Shown piece after piece: positions 1 through 9,237 of a stretch of DNA of 64,000 nucleotides. Source of the DNA: Arthrobacter sp. B1805 (GTDB lineage: Bacteria; Actinomycetota; Actinomycetes; Actinomycetales; Micrococcaceae); NCBI RefSeq assembly GCF_002929745.1, contig NZ_PJIQ01000013.1, positions 1 to 64,000 on the forward strand, in the 5' to 3' direction. Numbering within the stretch: position 1 is the stretch's first letter; each line of letters begins with the position of its first letter. Made by a program: the position numbers and the translations under genes. The notes below the pieces were generated by a model. The model worked only from the letters and a program-made list of their open reading frames with translations, did no database searches and had not been told where the DNA came from.

Positions 1-1498
1 GGTTGTTCACTGTCGCTTGGACACCGCGTCCGGTCATGGACGCGAAACTCGTGCCCGTGTAATCAAGGCTGACCGCGGCGGGGTCGGACTGTGCTGCGGT
101 GACGATGGCCCGGGCGACGGGGTGTTCGCTGTCTGCTTCCGCGGCACCGGCCAGGGCGAGGAGCTCGGCCTCGGTGACACCAGTGGTCGTGGTGGTCCCA
201 GTGACGGCGTGCCGGCCTTGCGTGAGGGTGCCGGTCTTGTCGAACAGGACGACGTCGATGGTGCGCATGCGTTCCAGGGCGATGCGGTTCTTGATCAGCA
301 CGCCGGCCTTTGCGGCGCGTTCGGTGGAGATCGCGATGACCAGGGGGATCGCCAGGCCCAGGGCGTGCGGGCAGGCGATCACCAGGACGGTGACGGTGCG
401 GATGACCGCATCATCCGGGCTGCCCAGGAGCATCCAGGCGATGAAGGTCAGGATGCCGGCGCCGAGCGCGAAGTAGAACAGCAGGGCAGCGGCCCGGTCC
501 GCAAGGGCCTGCGCCCTCGAGGAGGAGGCCTGCGCTTCGGCGACCAGACGCTGGATCCCTGCCAGGGTCGTCTGGGACCCGACGGCGGTGACCTGCACCC
601 GGACGGCGCTATCCGTGGCGACGGTTCCCGCGACGACGGTCTCCCCGATGGTGCGGGGTACGGTGCGGGATTCGCCGGTGATCATGGACTCGTCGAATTC
701 CGCGGTCCCGTCGATGATCTTTCCGTCAGCGGGTACGCGTGCGCCGGAGCGCACGAGCACAGCATCACCCGCTGCCAGGGTGCTGACGGAGACGGTTTCG
801 ACGCCGGATTCAGTGACCTTGTCGGCCTCATCGGGAAGCAGGGCCGCCAACGCGTCCAGGGCTCCGGCGGCGGAGCCGAGGGCGCGCATCTCCATCCAGT
901 GGCCGAGCAGCATGATGACGACCAGCAGGGCGAGCTCCCACCAGAAGTCCAGGTCGAAGCCGCCGATGCCGAGGGTCGTGACCCAGGAGGCGATGAACGC
1001 GACACTGATCGCCATTGCGATCAGCAGCATCATGCCTGGCTGCCGGGTCCTCAGCTCCGTTCCTCCGCCCTTCAGGAACGGGGTGCCGCCGTAGACGAAG
1101 ATGACAGTGCCAAGGATCGGCGCGATCCAGGTGGAGCCCGGGAACTCGGGCGGCATGTACCCGAGGAGCATGGTGAACATGGGGCTGAACGCGACCACGG
1201 GAACCGCGAGGACCAGGCTGATCCAGAATCGGTCCTTGAACATCGCGGTCGAGTGCCCGGCATGCTCCCCCTGGGAATGGACCTGATGATCCTCATCCGT
1301 GCCATGGCTCGTCCCGTGACCCTGGTGACCCGCGTGCCCGCTGCGGTTCATGTGCGGTTCGGGTCCATGGCTTCCCTCGGGATGCTCCGGGGTGGAGATT
1401 GCCGAATGGGCGTGGCTTTCCGGCATGGCCTGACCGTGCGTTGATTCCGGTCCGCCTGGGTGATGATGCTGGTTGGTGGTGTTCTGGTTCTTGCTCAT
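1..1498 (-). CDS. copB: Copper-translocating P-type ATPase, CopB-like (3' end outside window)
   Basis: P1B-type metal ATPase that would pump copper (or silver) out of the cytoplasm. The first 499 codons are in the window and the C-terminus lies beyond the left edge. The N-terminus (residues 1-75) is rich in His and Met and has no CxxC domain, as in CopB. Transmembrane helices begin near residue 85. The membrane metal motif is Cys-Pro-His at 376-378, the CopB (P1B-3) signature rather than the CPC of CopA. The phosphorylated aspartate is D420 in DKTGT. The TGES-type actuator motif is present as ITGES. ATG at 1498 is the first start. It lies about 57 bases downstream of the CopZ-like gene on the same strand, so both probably share the CsoR-type promoter. 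Preference for Cu(I), Cu(II) or Ag cannot be told from this part. Confidence 0.93.
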   Translation of the reverse strand, partial: MSKNQNTTNQHHHPGGPESTHGQAMPESHAHSAISTPEHPEGSHGPEPHMNRSGHAGHQGHGTSHGTDEDHQVHSQGEHAGHSTAMFKDRFWISLVLAVPVVAFSPMFTMLLGYMPPEFPGSTWIAPILGTVIFVYGGTPFLKGGGTELRTRQPGMMLLIAMAISVAFIASWVTTLGIGGFDLDFWWELALLVVIMLLGHWMEMRALGSAAGALDALAALLPDEADKVTESGVETVSVSTLAAGDAVLVRSGARVPADGKIIDGTAEFDESMITGESRTVPRTIGETVVAGTVATDSAVRVQVTAVGSQTTLAGIQRLVAEAQASSSRAQALADRAAALLFYFALGAGILTFIAWMLLGSPDDAVIRTVTVLVIACPHALGLAIPLVIAISTERAAKAGVLIKNRIALERMRTIDVVLFDKTGTLTQGRHAVTGTTTTTGVTEAELLALAGAAEADSEHPVARAIVTAAQSDPAAVSLDYTGTSFASMTGRGVQATVNN

Positions 1499-1555
1499 GA
1501 TGACTCTTCCTTCGGCCCCGCTCGAGGAGAGGGACCCGTGCCTCTGCCTGTCGGC

Positions 1556-1915
1556 TCAGGCGGTCGCGAGCTGGTATCCGGCCTTCTCGACGGCGTCCTG
1601 AACGGACGACGCGTCAAGGCGCTGGTTGCTGGTGACGCTGACGGTTGATACGCCGCCAGGAACGAGAGCGATCTGGACATTCTCCACGCCGTCCAGGGCG
1701 CCGATGGCGCTGCTGACCCGGCCGGCGCAGGAACCACAGGTCAGGCCGGTGACCGAATAGTCGGCAGACACGGTGCCTTCGGTCGCCGGCTGCGCTGCAG
1801 TGGCCTGCTGGGGTGCGCAGCACCCACAGGAACCTCCCGCGGAAGGAGCCGCGTCGGAGTTCTGGTTCCCGCTGATGTCGGTGAGGTTGATCGGGGTCCT
1901 GACAGTGTCGGTCAT
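1556..1915 (-). CDS. copZ: CopZ-like heavy-metal-associated chaperone
   Basis: Protein of 119 residues with a C-terminal HMA fold (residues 52-119). The copper-binding CxxC is C60-G-S-C63 in the usual GLTCGSCA setting, so it should carry Cu(I) in the cytoplasm and hand it to the ATPase. The N-terminal 50 residues are an unusual low-complexity extension with a second cysteine cluster (C30, C32, C33), absent from minimal 70-residue CopZ proteins. The ATG at 1915 is preceded by AGGAG at good spacing. A longer upstream reading frame exists but lacks coding character. It is the first gene of a two-gene copper unit with the ATPase at 1498. Confidence 0.9.
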   Translation of the reverse strand: MTDTVRTPINLTDISGNQNSDAAPSAGGSCGCCAPQQATAAQPATEGTVSADYSVTGLTCGSCAGRVSSAIGALDGVENVQIALVPGGVSTVSVTSNQRLDASSVQDAVEKAGYQLATA

Positions 1916-2068
1916 GGTGGTCTCCTGCAGTCGGTGAGCAGCGAATTCTCGAGGGAGCCGCGGCGGAGAACGGGCGACCCTGGGTGAGGCCCTGGTTCCA
2001 TCGCGGTGCAGATGACCTGTACGGCGTACGTCCCGGGGGAGACAACCTTCTGAGGTAGAACCCAATTT

Positions 2069-2085
2069 ATACCCCCGGGGGGTAT
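2069..2085. promoter_or_regulatory. CsoR-type copper operator
   Basis: A 17-bp near-palindrome, ATA, five C, six G, TAT, in the region upstream of the copZ-like gene. Known CsoR operators are of this type (TATACCC...GGGTATA). CsoR repressors release such sites when they bind Cu(I). No csoR gene is visible here; it may lie beyond the left edge or elsewhere. Confidence 0.75.
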
Positions 2086-2328
2086 CAGTCAAGGTGCGGT
2101 GCGGTATAGCACGGCCAAGCCGTCCACCGGTAGGTGCGGATGGGCCCGCGGGAAGACGCCCGCGGCACAGGGGGTGCTCGGGGTTCGGTTCAGGGCTGCA
2201 TGGATTCCAGCGCAGCACCCGGCGAACCCGCCATCACCGGCTGTCGAAGAGCGTCGCAAGCAATCTGAGCGTCGCCCTGGCCGAGGTGTCCGGGGCCTGC
2301 TGGTGTCCCGGCGCAGTCGACTCCGCTT
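2086..2328. other. Noncoding stretch upstream of the copper genes
   Basis: The gap from 1916 to 2328 holds the CsoR-type site and the leader of the copper unit. From 2086 on I see short open frames on both strands, none with a convincing ribosome site or recognisable protein. It may be decayed sequence, but no insertion-sequence end or repeat marks it. Confidence 0.4.
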
Positions 2329-3174
2329 CTAGCCCAGTTCGGGCTTCGTGATCACCGCGATGTCGTCGTCGCCCGAGCCCGTGCGCTGCGCGTCGGTGAG
2401 CGACTGCAGTACTGCGGTGACCGCCGGCAACGGGAGGGGAGTGGAGCGCAGCATGAGCCGTGCATCCTTCGCGAGCAGGTCCGCGGAGAACTGGGTGTCG
2501 CCGAACGTTCCTCCCGTGATGACGGCGCCCTTCATGCCGGCGATGACCCCGAGGCCGGTTCCCTTGAGCAGGTCGAGCACGCCGGCGGCGTCGAGCCCGT
2601 TCGCGGTCCCCAGGCGCAGGGCCTCGACGAGTCCCTGCAGCGTGACTCCGAGTGCGAGGTTGGCGAGCAGCTTGCCGGTGGCCGCGTCCGACGGCGTGGC
2701 GACGCGGCGTAGGCGCTCGGCGTCGCCCCACAGGGCGGCCAGCGGTTCGACGACGTCGACGTCCTCGGAAGTACCACCGAGCAGGACGCCGAGCTGGCCC
2801 GCGCGGGCAGGGGCGAGGCTGCCGATGACCGGACCGTGGACGTAGCGGACCCCGGCGGCGACGGCGTAGTCGGCGAATTCGCGCGCGTCCTCGGGGGAGA
2901 CCGTCGTGACGTCGAACCAGACGGCTTCGGGTGGGAGTTCCAGTCCCGAGAGCATCACCTCGCGCACCGTGTCCGGGCCGAAGAGCACGGTCATGACGAC
3001 GTCGGCATCGCGGACGGCCTCCTCGGGCGACCCGGCCTGCGAGGCACCGGCGTCCCGCAGGCGCTCGACGGCGCTCGCCGTGCGGTTCCAGGCAGTGAGC
3101 TCATGACCGGCCTTCAGCAGGTGCACGCCGAGTTCGTGGCCCATGCGTCCGACGCCGAGCAGTGCGATCTTCAT
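2329..3174 (-). CDS. NAD(P)-dependent oxidoreductase, 3-hydroxyisobutyrate dehydrogenase family
   Basis: Protein of 281 residues, normal for the beta-hydroxyacid dehydrogenase / 6-phosphogluconate dehydrogenase-like family. The N-terminal Rossmann motif is GVGRMG at 7-12. The conserved catalytic lysine is K168 in a GKLLAN context with N172. The C-terminal half is the all-helical substrate and dimer domain. It should oxidise a beta-hydroxy acid or reduce a semialdehyde; the substrate is unknown. It lies 80 bases downstream of the LacI regulator on the same strand and may be co-transcribed with it, which would tie it to the catabolic operon at 4529-9213. Confidence 0.85.
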   Translation of the reverse strand: MKIALLGVGRMGHELGVHLLKAGHELTAWNRTASAVERLRDAGASQAGSPEEAVRDADVVMTVLFGPDTVREVMLSGLELPPEAVWFDVTTVSPEDAREFADYAVAAGVRYVHGPVIGSLAPARAGQLGVLLGGTSEDVDVVEPLAALWGDAERLRRVATPSDAATGKLLANLALGVTLQGLVEALRLGTANGLDAAGVLDLLKGTGLGVIAGMKGAVITGGTFGDTQFSADLLAKDARLMLRSTPLPLPAVTAVLQSLTDAQRTGSGDDDIAVITKPELG

Positions 3175-3254
3175 GTGGAGGTCCTCCGGGTGGTGGTGGG
3201 TGATACAGCCAGTATCGTTCCTCCGGCGGACTGTCCGGGAACCGGGCGGTCGTA

Positions 3255-4355
3255 TCAGGTCGAGGCGCCGGTGGTCACGGGATCGACGGGGGAATCGATC
3301 GTGGCGACGGATTCCCGCAGGATCAGCCGGGACGGCAGGGCCAGGTGCTCGGGTTCGCTGCGGTCCCCGCCGATGCGCCGGAGCAGCATCCCCGCTGCAG
3401 CCACGCCCTGGTCGTAGACGGGTTGGGCGACGACCGTGATCGGCGGTGTCATCAGGCCCGCCCAGGGCAACTCGTCGAACATGAGGAAGGACACATCGTC
3501 CGGGATCCGGACCCCGGCACGCTGGAGTTCCGCGAGGGCCTCGAGGGCGATCACGCTGTCGGAGGCGACGATGGCGGTGGCCGGATCCGGACCCGTGAGC
3601 AGCGCGTCCACGAGGTCGCCGATGCTGTGCCGCTTGCCCGCGCCCAGGCGGATCAGGTCGACCGGCAGGGCCACGCCTCCCTCGTCGAACGCGCGGCGCA
3701 TACCCGCGATCCTCTCGGTGACGGGATTGCTGCCGAGGTCCAGGTCAACGGTGAAGTCGAGGCCGCCGACGTCGAGCGAGGAGATGTAGCCGACCCGCGT
3801 GTGCCCCTCGTCGAGGAGGTGGCGCGCAGCCTCGTAGGACACCTGCCGCATCTCGGCGACGACGGTGTCCACCGGCAGGCTCGGCACCTTCCGGTCGAGC
3901 AGGACGACCGGTCGCCCCGAGTCGACCACCCGTTTGAGGTGGGTGCTGGGGGACCGCGTGACGGGCGCGACGATCATCCCGTCCACACGCTTGTCCAGCA
4001 GGACGTTCACGGCGTCGATCTCGGTGGAGAGGTCCTCTCCGGTGTTGATCAGGATGACGTCGAATCCGCCCGCCTTGCAGGTGTCGTAGATGCCGCGCAT
4101 CGCAAGACTGAAGTAGGGGTTCTCGATGTCCCCGACCACGACGCCGATCGTCTTCGAGCGTCCGGTGTTCATGCTTCTGGCCAGTTCATTGGGGTGGTAC
4201 TGCAGCGTCTCCGCAGCAGCGAGGACGCGTGAGCGCACCTCGTCGCTGACGGCGCCGTAGCCCCCGAGAGCCCGTGCGGCCTGTGCCTTCGACACCTGGG
4301 CGAGTTGTGCGACGTCCGCCACGGTCGTGTAGCGGGACGTTGAAGACGATTCCAT
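3255..4355 (-). CDS. LacI-family transcriptional regulator
   Basis: Protein of 366 residues. The LacI helix-turn-helix is at about 9-29 (VADVAQLAQVSKAQAARAL), followed by the hinge helix YHPNELARSM and a periplasmic-binding-protein-like effector domain (about 65-355). It is transcribed away from the ABC transporter operon at 4529. The shared intergenic region carries two near-identical operators with central CCGG, so it most likely controls both itself and the operon. The effector is unknown. A LacI regulator on an amino-acid-type transporter suggests the substrate has a sugar part. Confidence 0.9.
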   Translation of the reverse strand: MESSSTSRYTTVADVAQLAQVSKAQAARALGGYGAVSDEVRSRVLAAAETLQYHPNELARSMNTGRSKTIGVVVGDIENPYFSLAMRGIYDTCKAGGFDVILINTGEDLSTEIDAVNVLLDKRVDGMIVAPVTRSPSTHLKRVVDSGRPVVLLDRKVPSLPVDTVVAEMRQVSYEAARHLLDEGHTRVGYISSLDVGGLDFTVDLDLGSNPVTERIAGMRRAFDEGGVALPVDLIRLGAGKRHSIGDLVDALLTGPDPATAIVASDSVIALEALAELQRAGVRIPDDVSFLMFDELPWAGLMTPPITVVAQPVYDQGVAAAGMLLRRIGGDRSEPEHLALPSRLILRESVATIDSPVDPVTTGAST

Positions 4356-4373
4356 GAAGCCCTCTCGAAACAG

Positions 4374-4402
4374 TTGACCAACTCCGGAGCGCGGGGTACG
4401 TT
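4374..4402 (+). promoter_or_regulatory. Promoter of the ABC/dehydrogenase operon
   Basis: Candidate -35 TTGACC (4374-4379) and -10 TACGTT (4397-4402) with 17-bp spacing. Transcription would start near 4409, just before the two LacI operators, so repressor could block elongation or open complex formation. On the other strand TAGAAT (4436-4431) could be the -10 of the lacI gene. Confidence 0.55.
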
Positions 4403-4417
4403 CTTCACCAACCCGTG

Positions 4418-4456
4418 TGAGTCCGGTCTCATTCTAGGCAGGTGAGACCGGACTCA
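4418..4456. promoter_or_regulatory. Two LacI-family operators
   Basis: TGAGTCCGGTCTCA (4418-4431) and TGAGACCGGACTCA (4443-4456) are exact reverse complements, 11 bases apart. Each is itself a near-palindrome (TGAG, A/T, CCGG, A/T, CTCA) with a central CG, the hallmark of LacI-family operators. Centre-to-centre distance is 25 bp. Both lie between the divergent lacI gene and the transporter operon. Confidence 0.8.
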
Positions 4457-4528
4457 AGCAAGGCGAAGGCATTGCAGCAGCGAGCATGGGCCACCACCAC
4501 TCACCCGACACCTTTGGAGTACCCGGAC

Positions 4529-5386
4529 ATGATGCGCACCATCTCCCGCCCCTTCGCCCTGGCTGCGGCCGCCCTCGCAGCAACTCTCGCCCTGACTGGC
4601 TGCGGCGGTAGCGCGGCCTCGAGCGAGGAGGACAACCCCTACGGCCTGATCGAGCCCGGCACGATCCGCGTTGCGAGCCTCGGAGACTCGAAGCCTTACA
4701 CCTTCACCGACGAGTCGGGGAACTTCACGGGCTTCGACGTCGAACTGTTCACCGACGTCGCGCACCGCATCGGCGTCGATGACGTCGTCTTCACCGGCCA
4801 GGACTTCTCCGGCCTGCTCTCCGCCGTCGCCAACGAGCAGTTCGACGTCGGAGTGGCCGCGATCGGGATCACCGAGGAACGCCAGCAGACGGTCGACTTC
4901 TCCGATGGATACCTCGCCGGCTACCTGACCCTCATCACTCGCGAGGACTCCGGCATCACCGACGAGACGAGCGTTGCCGGTCACCGGCTGGGGGTCGTCC
5001 AGGGGACGCTGCAGGAGGCCTACGCGGTGAAGAACTTCACGGAGTCGGACCTCGTGCGGTTCCCCGACAACAACACCGCGATCTCCGCGGTGAACAGCGG
5101 CTCCGTCGACGCGCACTTCCTCGACTACGAAGCCGCGCAGGACTACATGGAGCAGTACGGCCTGGTGTCCGCAGCGGACATCCCGTCCTTCGATGCACCG
5201 GCAGGATTCGCCATCGGCAAGGACAAGGAAGAGTTCAAGGCCGCGCTCAACGAGGCGCTCGGCGACGCCATGGAGGACGGCACGTGGAAGGAACTCTACG
5301 AGAAGTGGTTCCCCGGTTCCCCGATGCCCCAGCAGTACCTGCCGAGCGCCGAGCAGACGGCGACCCCGGCTCCCACCAGCAAGTAG
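4529..5386 (+). CDS. Polar amino acid ABC transporter substrate-binding lipoprotein
   Basis: Lipoprotein of 285 residues. The signal peptide ends in the lipobox LTGC with lipidated C25. The mature part is a type-II binding fold of the SBP_bac_3 family (amino acids, opines), starting near [10 protein letters not shown]. It would capture the ligand outside the membrane and deliver it to the permease at 5447. The start at ATG 4529 is chosen because GGAG stands nine bases upstream and it opens the signal peptide. An upstream in-frame GTG at 4442 would fall inside the operator. It is the first gene of a five-gene operon. Confidence 0.9.
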   Translation: MMRTISRPFALAAAALAATLALTGCGGSAASSEEDNPYGLIEPGTIRVASLGDSKPYTFTDESGNFTGFDVELFTDVAHRIGVDDVVFTGQDFSGLLSAVANEQFDVGVAAIGITEERQQTVDFSDGYLAGYLTLITREDSGITDETSVAGHRLGVVQGTLQEAYAVKNFTESDLVRFPDNNTAISAVNSGSVDAHFLDYEAAQDYMEQYGLVSAADIPSFDAPAGFAIGKDKEEFKAALNEALGDAMEDGTWKELYEKWFPGSPMPQQYLPSAEQTATPAPTSK

Positions 5387-5446
5387 CCGCACGGCAAGGC
5401 ACGGCACACCTCCCCGGTGTTGCACCCGACAAACTGAGAGCCCCTC

Positions 5447-6235
5447 ATGGACTTCCTCGACAACCTCGTCAAGACCTTCTTCGACGTCGACTCGATGCTC
5501 ACCGTCGCACCACAGCTCCTGACGGTGGGCCTCGTGAACACGCTCGTCATCTCCGCCGCCTCCACAGTCATCGGCCTCGTCCTCGGGATGGTGGTCGCCG
5601 TAATGGGCATCTCCACCTCCCGCTGGCTGCGGATCCCGGCGCGCATCTACACCGATCTCTTCCGGGGGCTCCCTGCGATCCTGACCATCCTCCTGATCGG
5701 GCAGGGCTTCGCGAAGTTCAGCCAGAGCATCTTCGGGCCGTCACCGTACCCGCTGGGGATCATCGCGCTGAGCCTCATCGCCAGCGCCTACATCGGCGAG
5801 ATCTTCCGCGCCGGGATCCAGAGCGTTGACAAGGGGCAGCTGGAGGCCTGCCGCGCCCTCGGCATGAACTACGGACGGGCCATGGTGCTCGTCGTCATCC
5901 CGCAGGGCGTCCGGCGCGTGCTGCCCGCACTCGTCAACCAGTTCATCGCGATCATCAAGGACTCGTCCCTGGTCTACTTCCTGGGGCTGCTCGTCTCCGA
6001 GCGTGAGCTCTTCCGCGTCGGCCAGGATGCGGCGGTGAACACGGGTAATCTCTCCCCGCTCGTGCTGGCCGGCATCTTCTACCTCATCGTCACCGTTCCG
6101 CTCACGCACCTCGTGAACTACTTCGACCAGCGCTTCCGCACCGGTCGTCGCCGTCCCACCGCGCCGACGAGCGGACTGAAGGAAGTCACAGAACTCGACG
6201 CGGTCAGCCCGCTCACCACAGGGAGCAACACATGA
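5447..6235 (+). CDS. Polar amino acid ABC transporter permease (HisM/GlnP family)
   Basis: Permease of 262 residues with about five membrane helices. The EAA loop that docks the ATPase is at about 128-150 ([16 protein letters not shown]...). There is only one permease gene, so it probably works as a homodimer. It follows the binding protein by 60 bases and overlaps the ATPase gene by four bases (ATGA), which indicates translational coupling. The last 35 residues are a hydrophilic tail. Confidence 0.9.
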   Translation: MDFLDNLVKTFFDVDSMLTVAPQLLTVGLVNTLVISAASTVIGLVLGMVVAVMGISTSRWLRIPARIYTDLFRGLPAILTILLIGQGFAKFSQSIFGPSPYPLGIIALSLIASAYIGEIFRAGIQSVDKGQLEACRALGMNYGRAMVLVVIPQGVRRVLPALVNQFIAIIKDSSLVYFLGLLVSERELFRVGQDAAVNTGNLSPLVLAGIFYLIVTVPLTHLVNYFDQRFRTGRRRPTAPTSGLKEVTELDAVSPLTTGSNT

Positions 6236-6999
6236 GCAGCACCACCAGCACCTCCGCCGACCAGCCCACCTTCCGCGGCTCCAGCCTGCAGCTGAAGAAC
6301 CTGTGCATGGCGTACGGCGACATCCCCGTCATCCGCGACGTCAGCCTCGAGATCGCTCCCGGCACCACCACCTGCATCATCGGTCCGTCGGGGTCCGGCA
6401 AGTCGACCCTGCTGCGGGGCATCAACCGGCTGCACGAGCCCAGCTCCGGCGGCGTCCTGCTCGACGGCGAGGATGCCCTGCGCGTCCGGCCGGACGTCCT
6501 GCGCCGCAGGATCGGGATGGTGTTCCAGCACTTCAACCTCTTTCCGGACCACACCGCGCTGGAGAACGTCGCCCTCGCGCTGTGGAAGGTCAAGGGCATG
6601 CCGAAGAGCGAGGCGACAGAGCGCGCCCGACGACGACTCACGGAAGTCGGCCTGGGGGAGCGCGCCGACCACCGGCCGCGCGACCTGTCCGGCGGACAGC
6701 AGCAGCGGGTGGCCATCGCGCGTGCACTGGCGATGGAACCCGAGGTCATGCTCTTCGACGAAGCGACGTCCGCCCTCGACCCGGAACTGGTCAAGGGGGT
6801 CCTCACCCTCATGGCCGGACTGTGCGAGCGGGGCATGACGATGGCGGTCGTGACGCACGAGATGGGATTCGCCCGCAGGGTCGCCGACCAGGTGGTATTC
6901 ATGGACGAGGGCGAGATCGTCGAGGCGGGCCGCCCTGAGGACCTGTTCGACAATCCCCGCAGCGCCCGCCTGCAGCGTTTCCTCTCGGAGGTGCTCTGA
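6232..6999 (+). CDS. Amino acid ABC transporter ATP-binding protein (GlnQ/HisP family)
   Basis: Protein of 255 residues. Walker A is GPSGSGKST at 51-59, the signature LSGGQ at 152-156 and Walker B VMLFDE at 172-177, with the switch histidine in VVTHE. It powers uptake through the permease at 5447. It overlaps the permease by four bases and the next gene by one base (TGATG), so the operon is tightly coupled. The N-terminal 15 residues (Ser/Thr-rich) are longer than usual. Confidence 0.92.
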   Translation: MSSTTSTSADQPTFRGSSLQLKNLCMAYGDIPVIRDVSLEIAPGTTTCIIGPSGSGKSTLLRGINRLHEPSSGGVLLDGEDALRVRPDVLRRRIGMVFQHFNLFPDHTALENVALALWKVKGMPKSEATERARRRLTEVGLGERADHRPRDLSGGQQQRVAIARALAMEPEVMLFDEATSALDPELVKGVLTLMAGLCERGMTMAVVTHEMGFARRVADQVVFMDEGEIVEAGRPEDLFDNPRSARLQRFLSEVL

Positions 7000-8105
7000 T
7001 GCCCCGGCCCTTCCGCACCGCGATCCTCGGGTTCGGGATCTCCGGCAAGGTCTTCCACGCTCCGCTCGTCGCCGCGAACGGGGACTTCAGCCTCGACGTG
7101 ATCGTGACCGCTGATCCGCAGCGCGCGCAGGACGCCCGGGCGAGCTACCCGACCGCTCGCATCGTCGGAACCTCCGCCGAGCTCTTCGCGCTGATCGATT
7201 CCGGGGAGGTCGAGTTGGACGTCGTCGTGCTCGGCACTCCGCCGGGAACCCACGCCGAGCAGGCGCGGCAGGCCTTCGCACGGGGACTCCATGTCGTCGC
7301 GGACAAGCCATTCGTGCCCACCAGCTCGGAGGGTGCACTCCTGCTGCGCGAGGCGGCGGACGCCGGCGTGCTGCTCACCGTCTTCCAGAACCGCCGGTGG
7401 GACGCGGACTTCCTGACCCTCGGGAAGCTCCTGGCCTCGGGGGAGCTCGGTGACGTCCACTCATTCGAGAGTCGCTTCGAGTGGTGGCTGCCCGAGGGCT
7501 TCGGCAACTGGCGTGACACCGCGACCGTCGCGGAGGGCGGCGGCATCCTCCACGACCTCGGAGCCCACCTCATCGACCAGGCCATCCAGCTGTTCGGCCC
7601 GGTGCAGGAGGCCTACGGCGAACTGGACCGCAGGACGGACGAAGCTGCTGCGGACCAGGACAGCTTCGTCTCGCTGCTCCACGCATCGGGCGTGCGGTCA
7701 CGGCTGTGGATGAGCGGATTCGCCGCGCTGCCGGGTGCCCGCTTCTCCGTCTCCGGCTCGCTCGGCGCCTACGCGAAGTGGGGGCTCGACGGACAGGAAC
7801 CCGCGCTGGCAGCAGGTGCAGACCCCACCGGCGAGGAGTACGGCGTCGAGCCCGAGGAAGCCTGGGGCACCGTGTCGAACGGCAGCACCCGACGCCGCGT
7901 CCGGCCCGAGCGGGGAGCTTATCCTGCGTTCTACGAGCTCCTGGCGCGCGCCCTGCGCGGTGAGGGACCCCTGCCCGTCGACCCGCAGGACAGCATCGAC
8001 ATCCTGCGGACCATCGAGGAACTGCATCACCGGAGCGAGCACGCTCCGGCTTCATCAACCAACACGTCATCCAACACGAAGGAACCAACCCATGAGCACG
8101 GCTGA
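6999..8105 (+). CDS. Gfo/Idh/MocA family oxidoreductase
   Basis: Protein of 368 residues. Rossmann motif GFGISGK at 10-16 and the family DKP motif at 102-104, followed by an alpha/beta substrate domain. Members oxidise or reduce sugar-like substrates (inositols, opines, sugar acids) with NAD(P). It is encoded inside the transporter operon, so it probably acts on the imported compound or a product of it. The last residues are low-complexity (Ser/Thr/Asn), and its 3' end overlaps the next gene by 14 bases. Confidence 0.87.
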   Translation: MPRPFRTAILGFGISGKVFHAPLVAANGDFSLDVIVTADPQRAQDARASYPTARIVGTSAELFALIDSGEVELDVVVLGTPPGTHAEQARQAFARGLHVVADKPFVPTSSEGALLLREAADAGVLLTVFQNRRWDADFLTLGKLLASGELGDVHSFESRFEWWLPEGFGNWRDTATVAEGGGILHDLGAHLIDQAIQLFGPVQEAYGELDRRTDEAAADQDSFVSLLHASGVRSRLWMSGFAALPGARFSVSGSLGAYAKWGLDGQEPALAAGADPTGEEYGVEPEEAWGTVSNGSTRRRVRPERGAYPAFYELLARALRGEGPLPVDPQDSIDILRTIEELHHRSEHAPASSTNTSSNTKEPTHEHG

Positions 8106-9213
8106 ACCAACACGACGCGTCGCAGTTCTCGGCGGTGGCATCCTCGGGGTCTCGACGGCGGTGCACCTCCTGCGCGAGGGCGCGTCGGTCGTCCTGGTCA
8201 CGGAGGCCGAGCTCGCGAGCGGAGCCTCGGGCAGGTCGCTGTCCTGGCTCAACAGCGCGGGGGAGCGCACCACGCCGTACCACCAGTTGCGCGTGTGCGG
8301 CATCGACCGGTACCGGACGCTGTTCGCGTCGGATCCGTCGCGCGACTGGCTGCGCTTCGACGGCGGACTCCACTGGGCGGAGGCCGGTTCGGATCAGGAC
8401 ACGATTGCGCGGCACGAGTATGAAAAAGCCCATGCCTACGACTCCGTGCTGGTGTCTCCCGGGAGCGTGAACGACCACACGCCCGGTATCAGCACGGACG
8501 CCGTCGGGGCGGCCTCGATCTTCAACCCCGGCGAGGGCTGGGTCAGCCTGCCGCACCTGATCGCCTTCCTGATGGAGGAGTTCACCGCCCGCGGCGGCGA
8601 GCTCGTGACGAACGCCGGTACCGCGCGCGTCCGGGTCGAGGAGGGACGCGCCGCCGGCATCGACACCGACAGCGCCGGCTTCTTCCCGGCGGACGACGTC
8701 GTGGTGGCCTGCGGGCCGCAGACCCCCGCCGTCGTCGCCGAACTGGGCGTAGAGATCCCCGACGCCTCGCCGGTGTCGATGCTCGTGACCACCGCTCCCG
8801 TCGACCACCCCGCGAAGACGGTCCTGAACACGCCACGGGCAGCTGTGCGGCCGAACCCGGGCAACACCTTCGCGCTCGACCACGACTGGTACGAGGAGAG
8901 CATCACGCAGGACGCGGACGGGACGTATTCGATCCCGGAGGACGTCGTGAACCAGCTCGCGGACGAGGCGGCGAAGCTGCTCGAGGGTCAGCCACAGCTC
9001 GCCGCGGCGTCCTGGAAGATCGGACGAAAGCCTATTCCGGGCGATGGGGAACCGGTCTTCGGGGAGCTCGAGACCGTCCCGGGCTGCTTCGTCGCCTTCA
9101 CCCACTCGGGGGCGACTCTCGGGCTCATCGCGGGCGAGCTGCTGGCGAACGAGATCGTCACCGGCCGCAAGCACCCGATGCTCGAGACGTTCCGGCCCGG
9201 TCGCTTCGGCTGA
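8092..9213 (+). CDS. FAD-dependent oxidoreductase, D-amino acid oxidase (DAO) family
   Basis: Protein of 373 residues. FAD-binding GGGILG at 14-19 and the DAO fold throughout, with a C-terminal FAD-contacting stretch near FTHSGATLG. The family oxidises secondary or primary amines (glycine, sarcosine, proline, opines, fructosyl-amino acids). ATG 8092 has AAGGA eight bases upstream and lies within the end of the previous gene; a much longer upstream frame is not credible. It is the last gene of the operon. With an amino-acid-type importer, a sugar-type dehydrogenase and a LacI regulator, an Amadori-type or opine-like substrate is a reasonable guess, not proven. Confidence 0.85.
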   Translation: MSTAEPTRRVAVLGGGILGVSTAVHLLREGASVVLVTEAELASGASGRSLSWLNSAGERTTPYHQLRVCGIDRYRTLFASDPSRDWLRFDGGLHWAEAGSDQDTIARHEYEKAHAYDSVLVSPGSVNDHTPGISTDAVGAASIFNPGEGWVSLPHLIAFLMEEFTARGGELVTNAGTARVRVEEGRAAGIDTDSAGFFPADDVVVACGPQTPAVVAELGVEIPDASPVSMLVTTAPVDHPAKTVLNTPRAAVRPNPGNTFALDHDWYEESITQDADGTYSIPEDVVNQLADEAAKLLEGQPQLAAASWKIGRKPIPGDGEPVFGELETVPGCFVAFTHSGATLGLIAGELLANEIVTGRKHPMLETFRPGRFG

Positions 9214-9237
9214 TCAGCAGGTACGCGAGCAGCACCG

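Noticed and set aside
17-1444. Long plus-strand open frame opposite the copper ATPase
   Set aside because: It is the antisense shadow of the ATPase, which shows CPH and DKTGT motifs; the plus frame has no recognisable protein.
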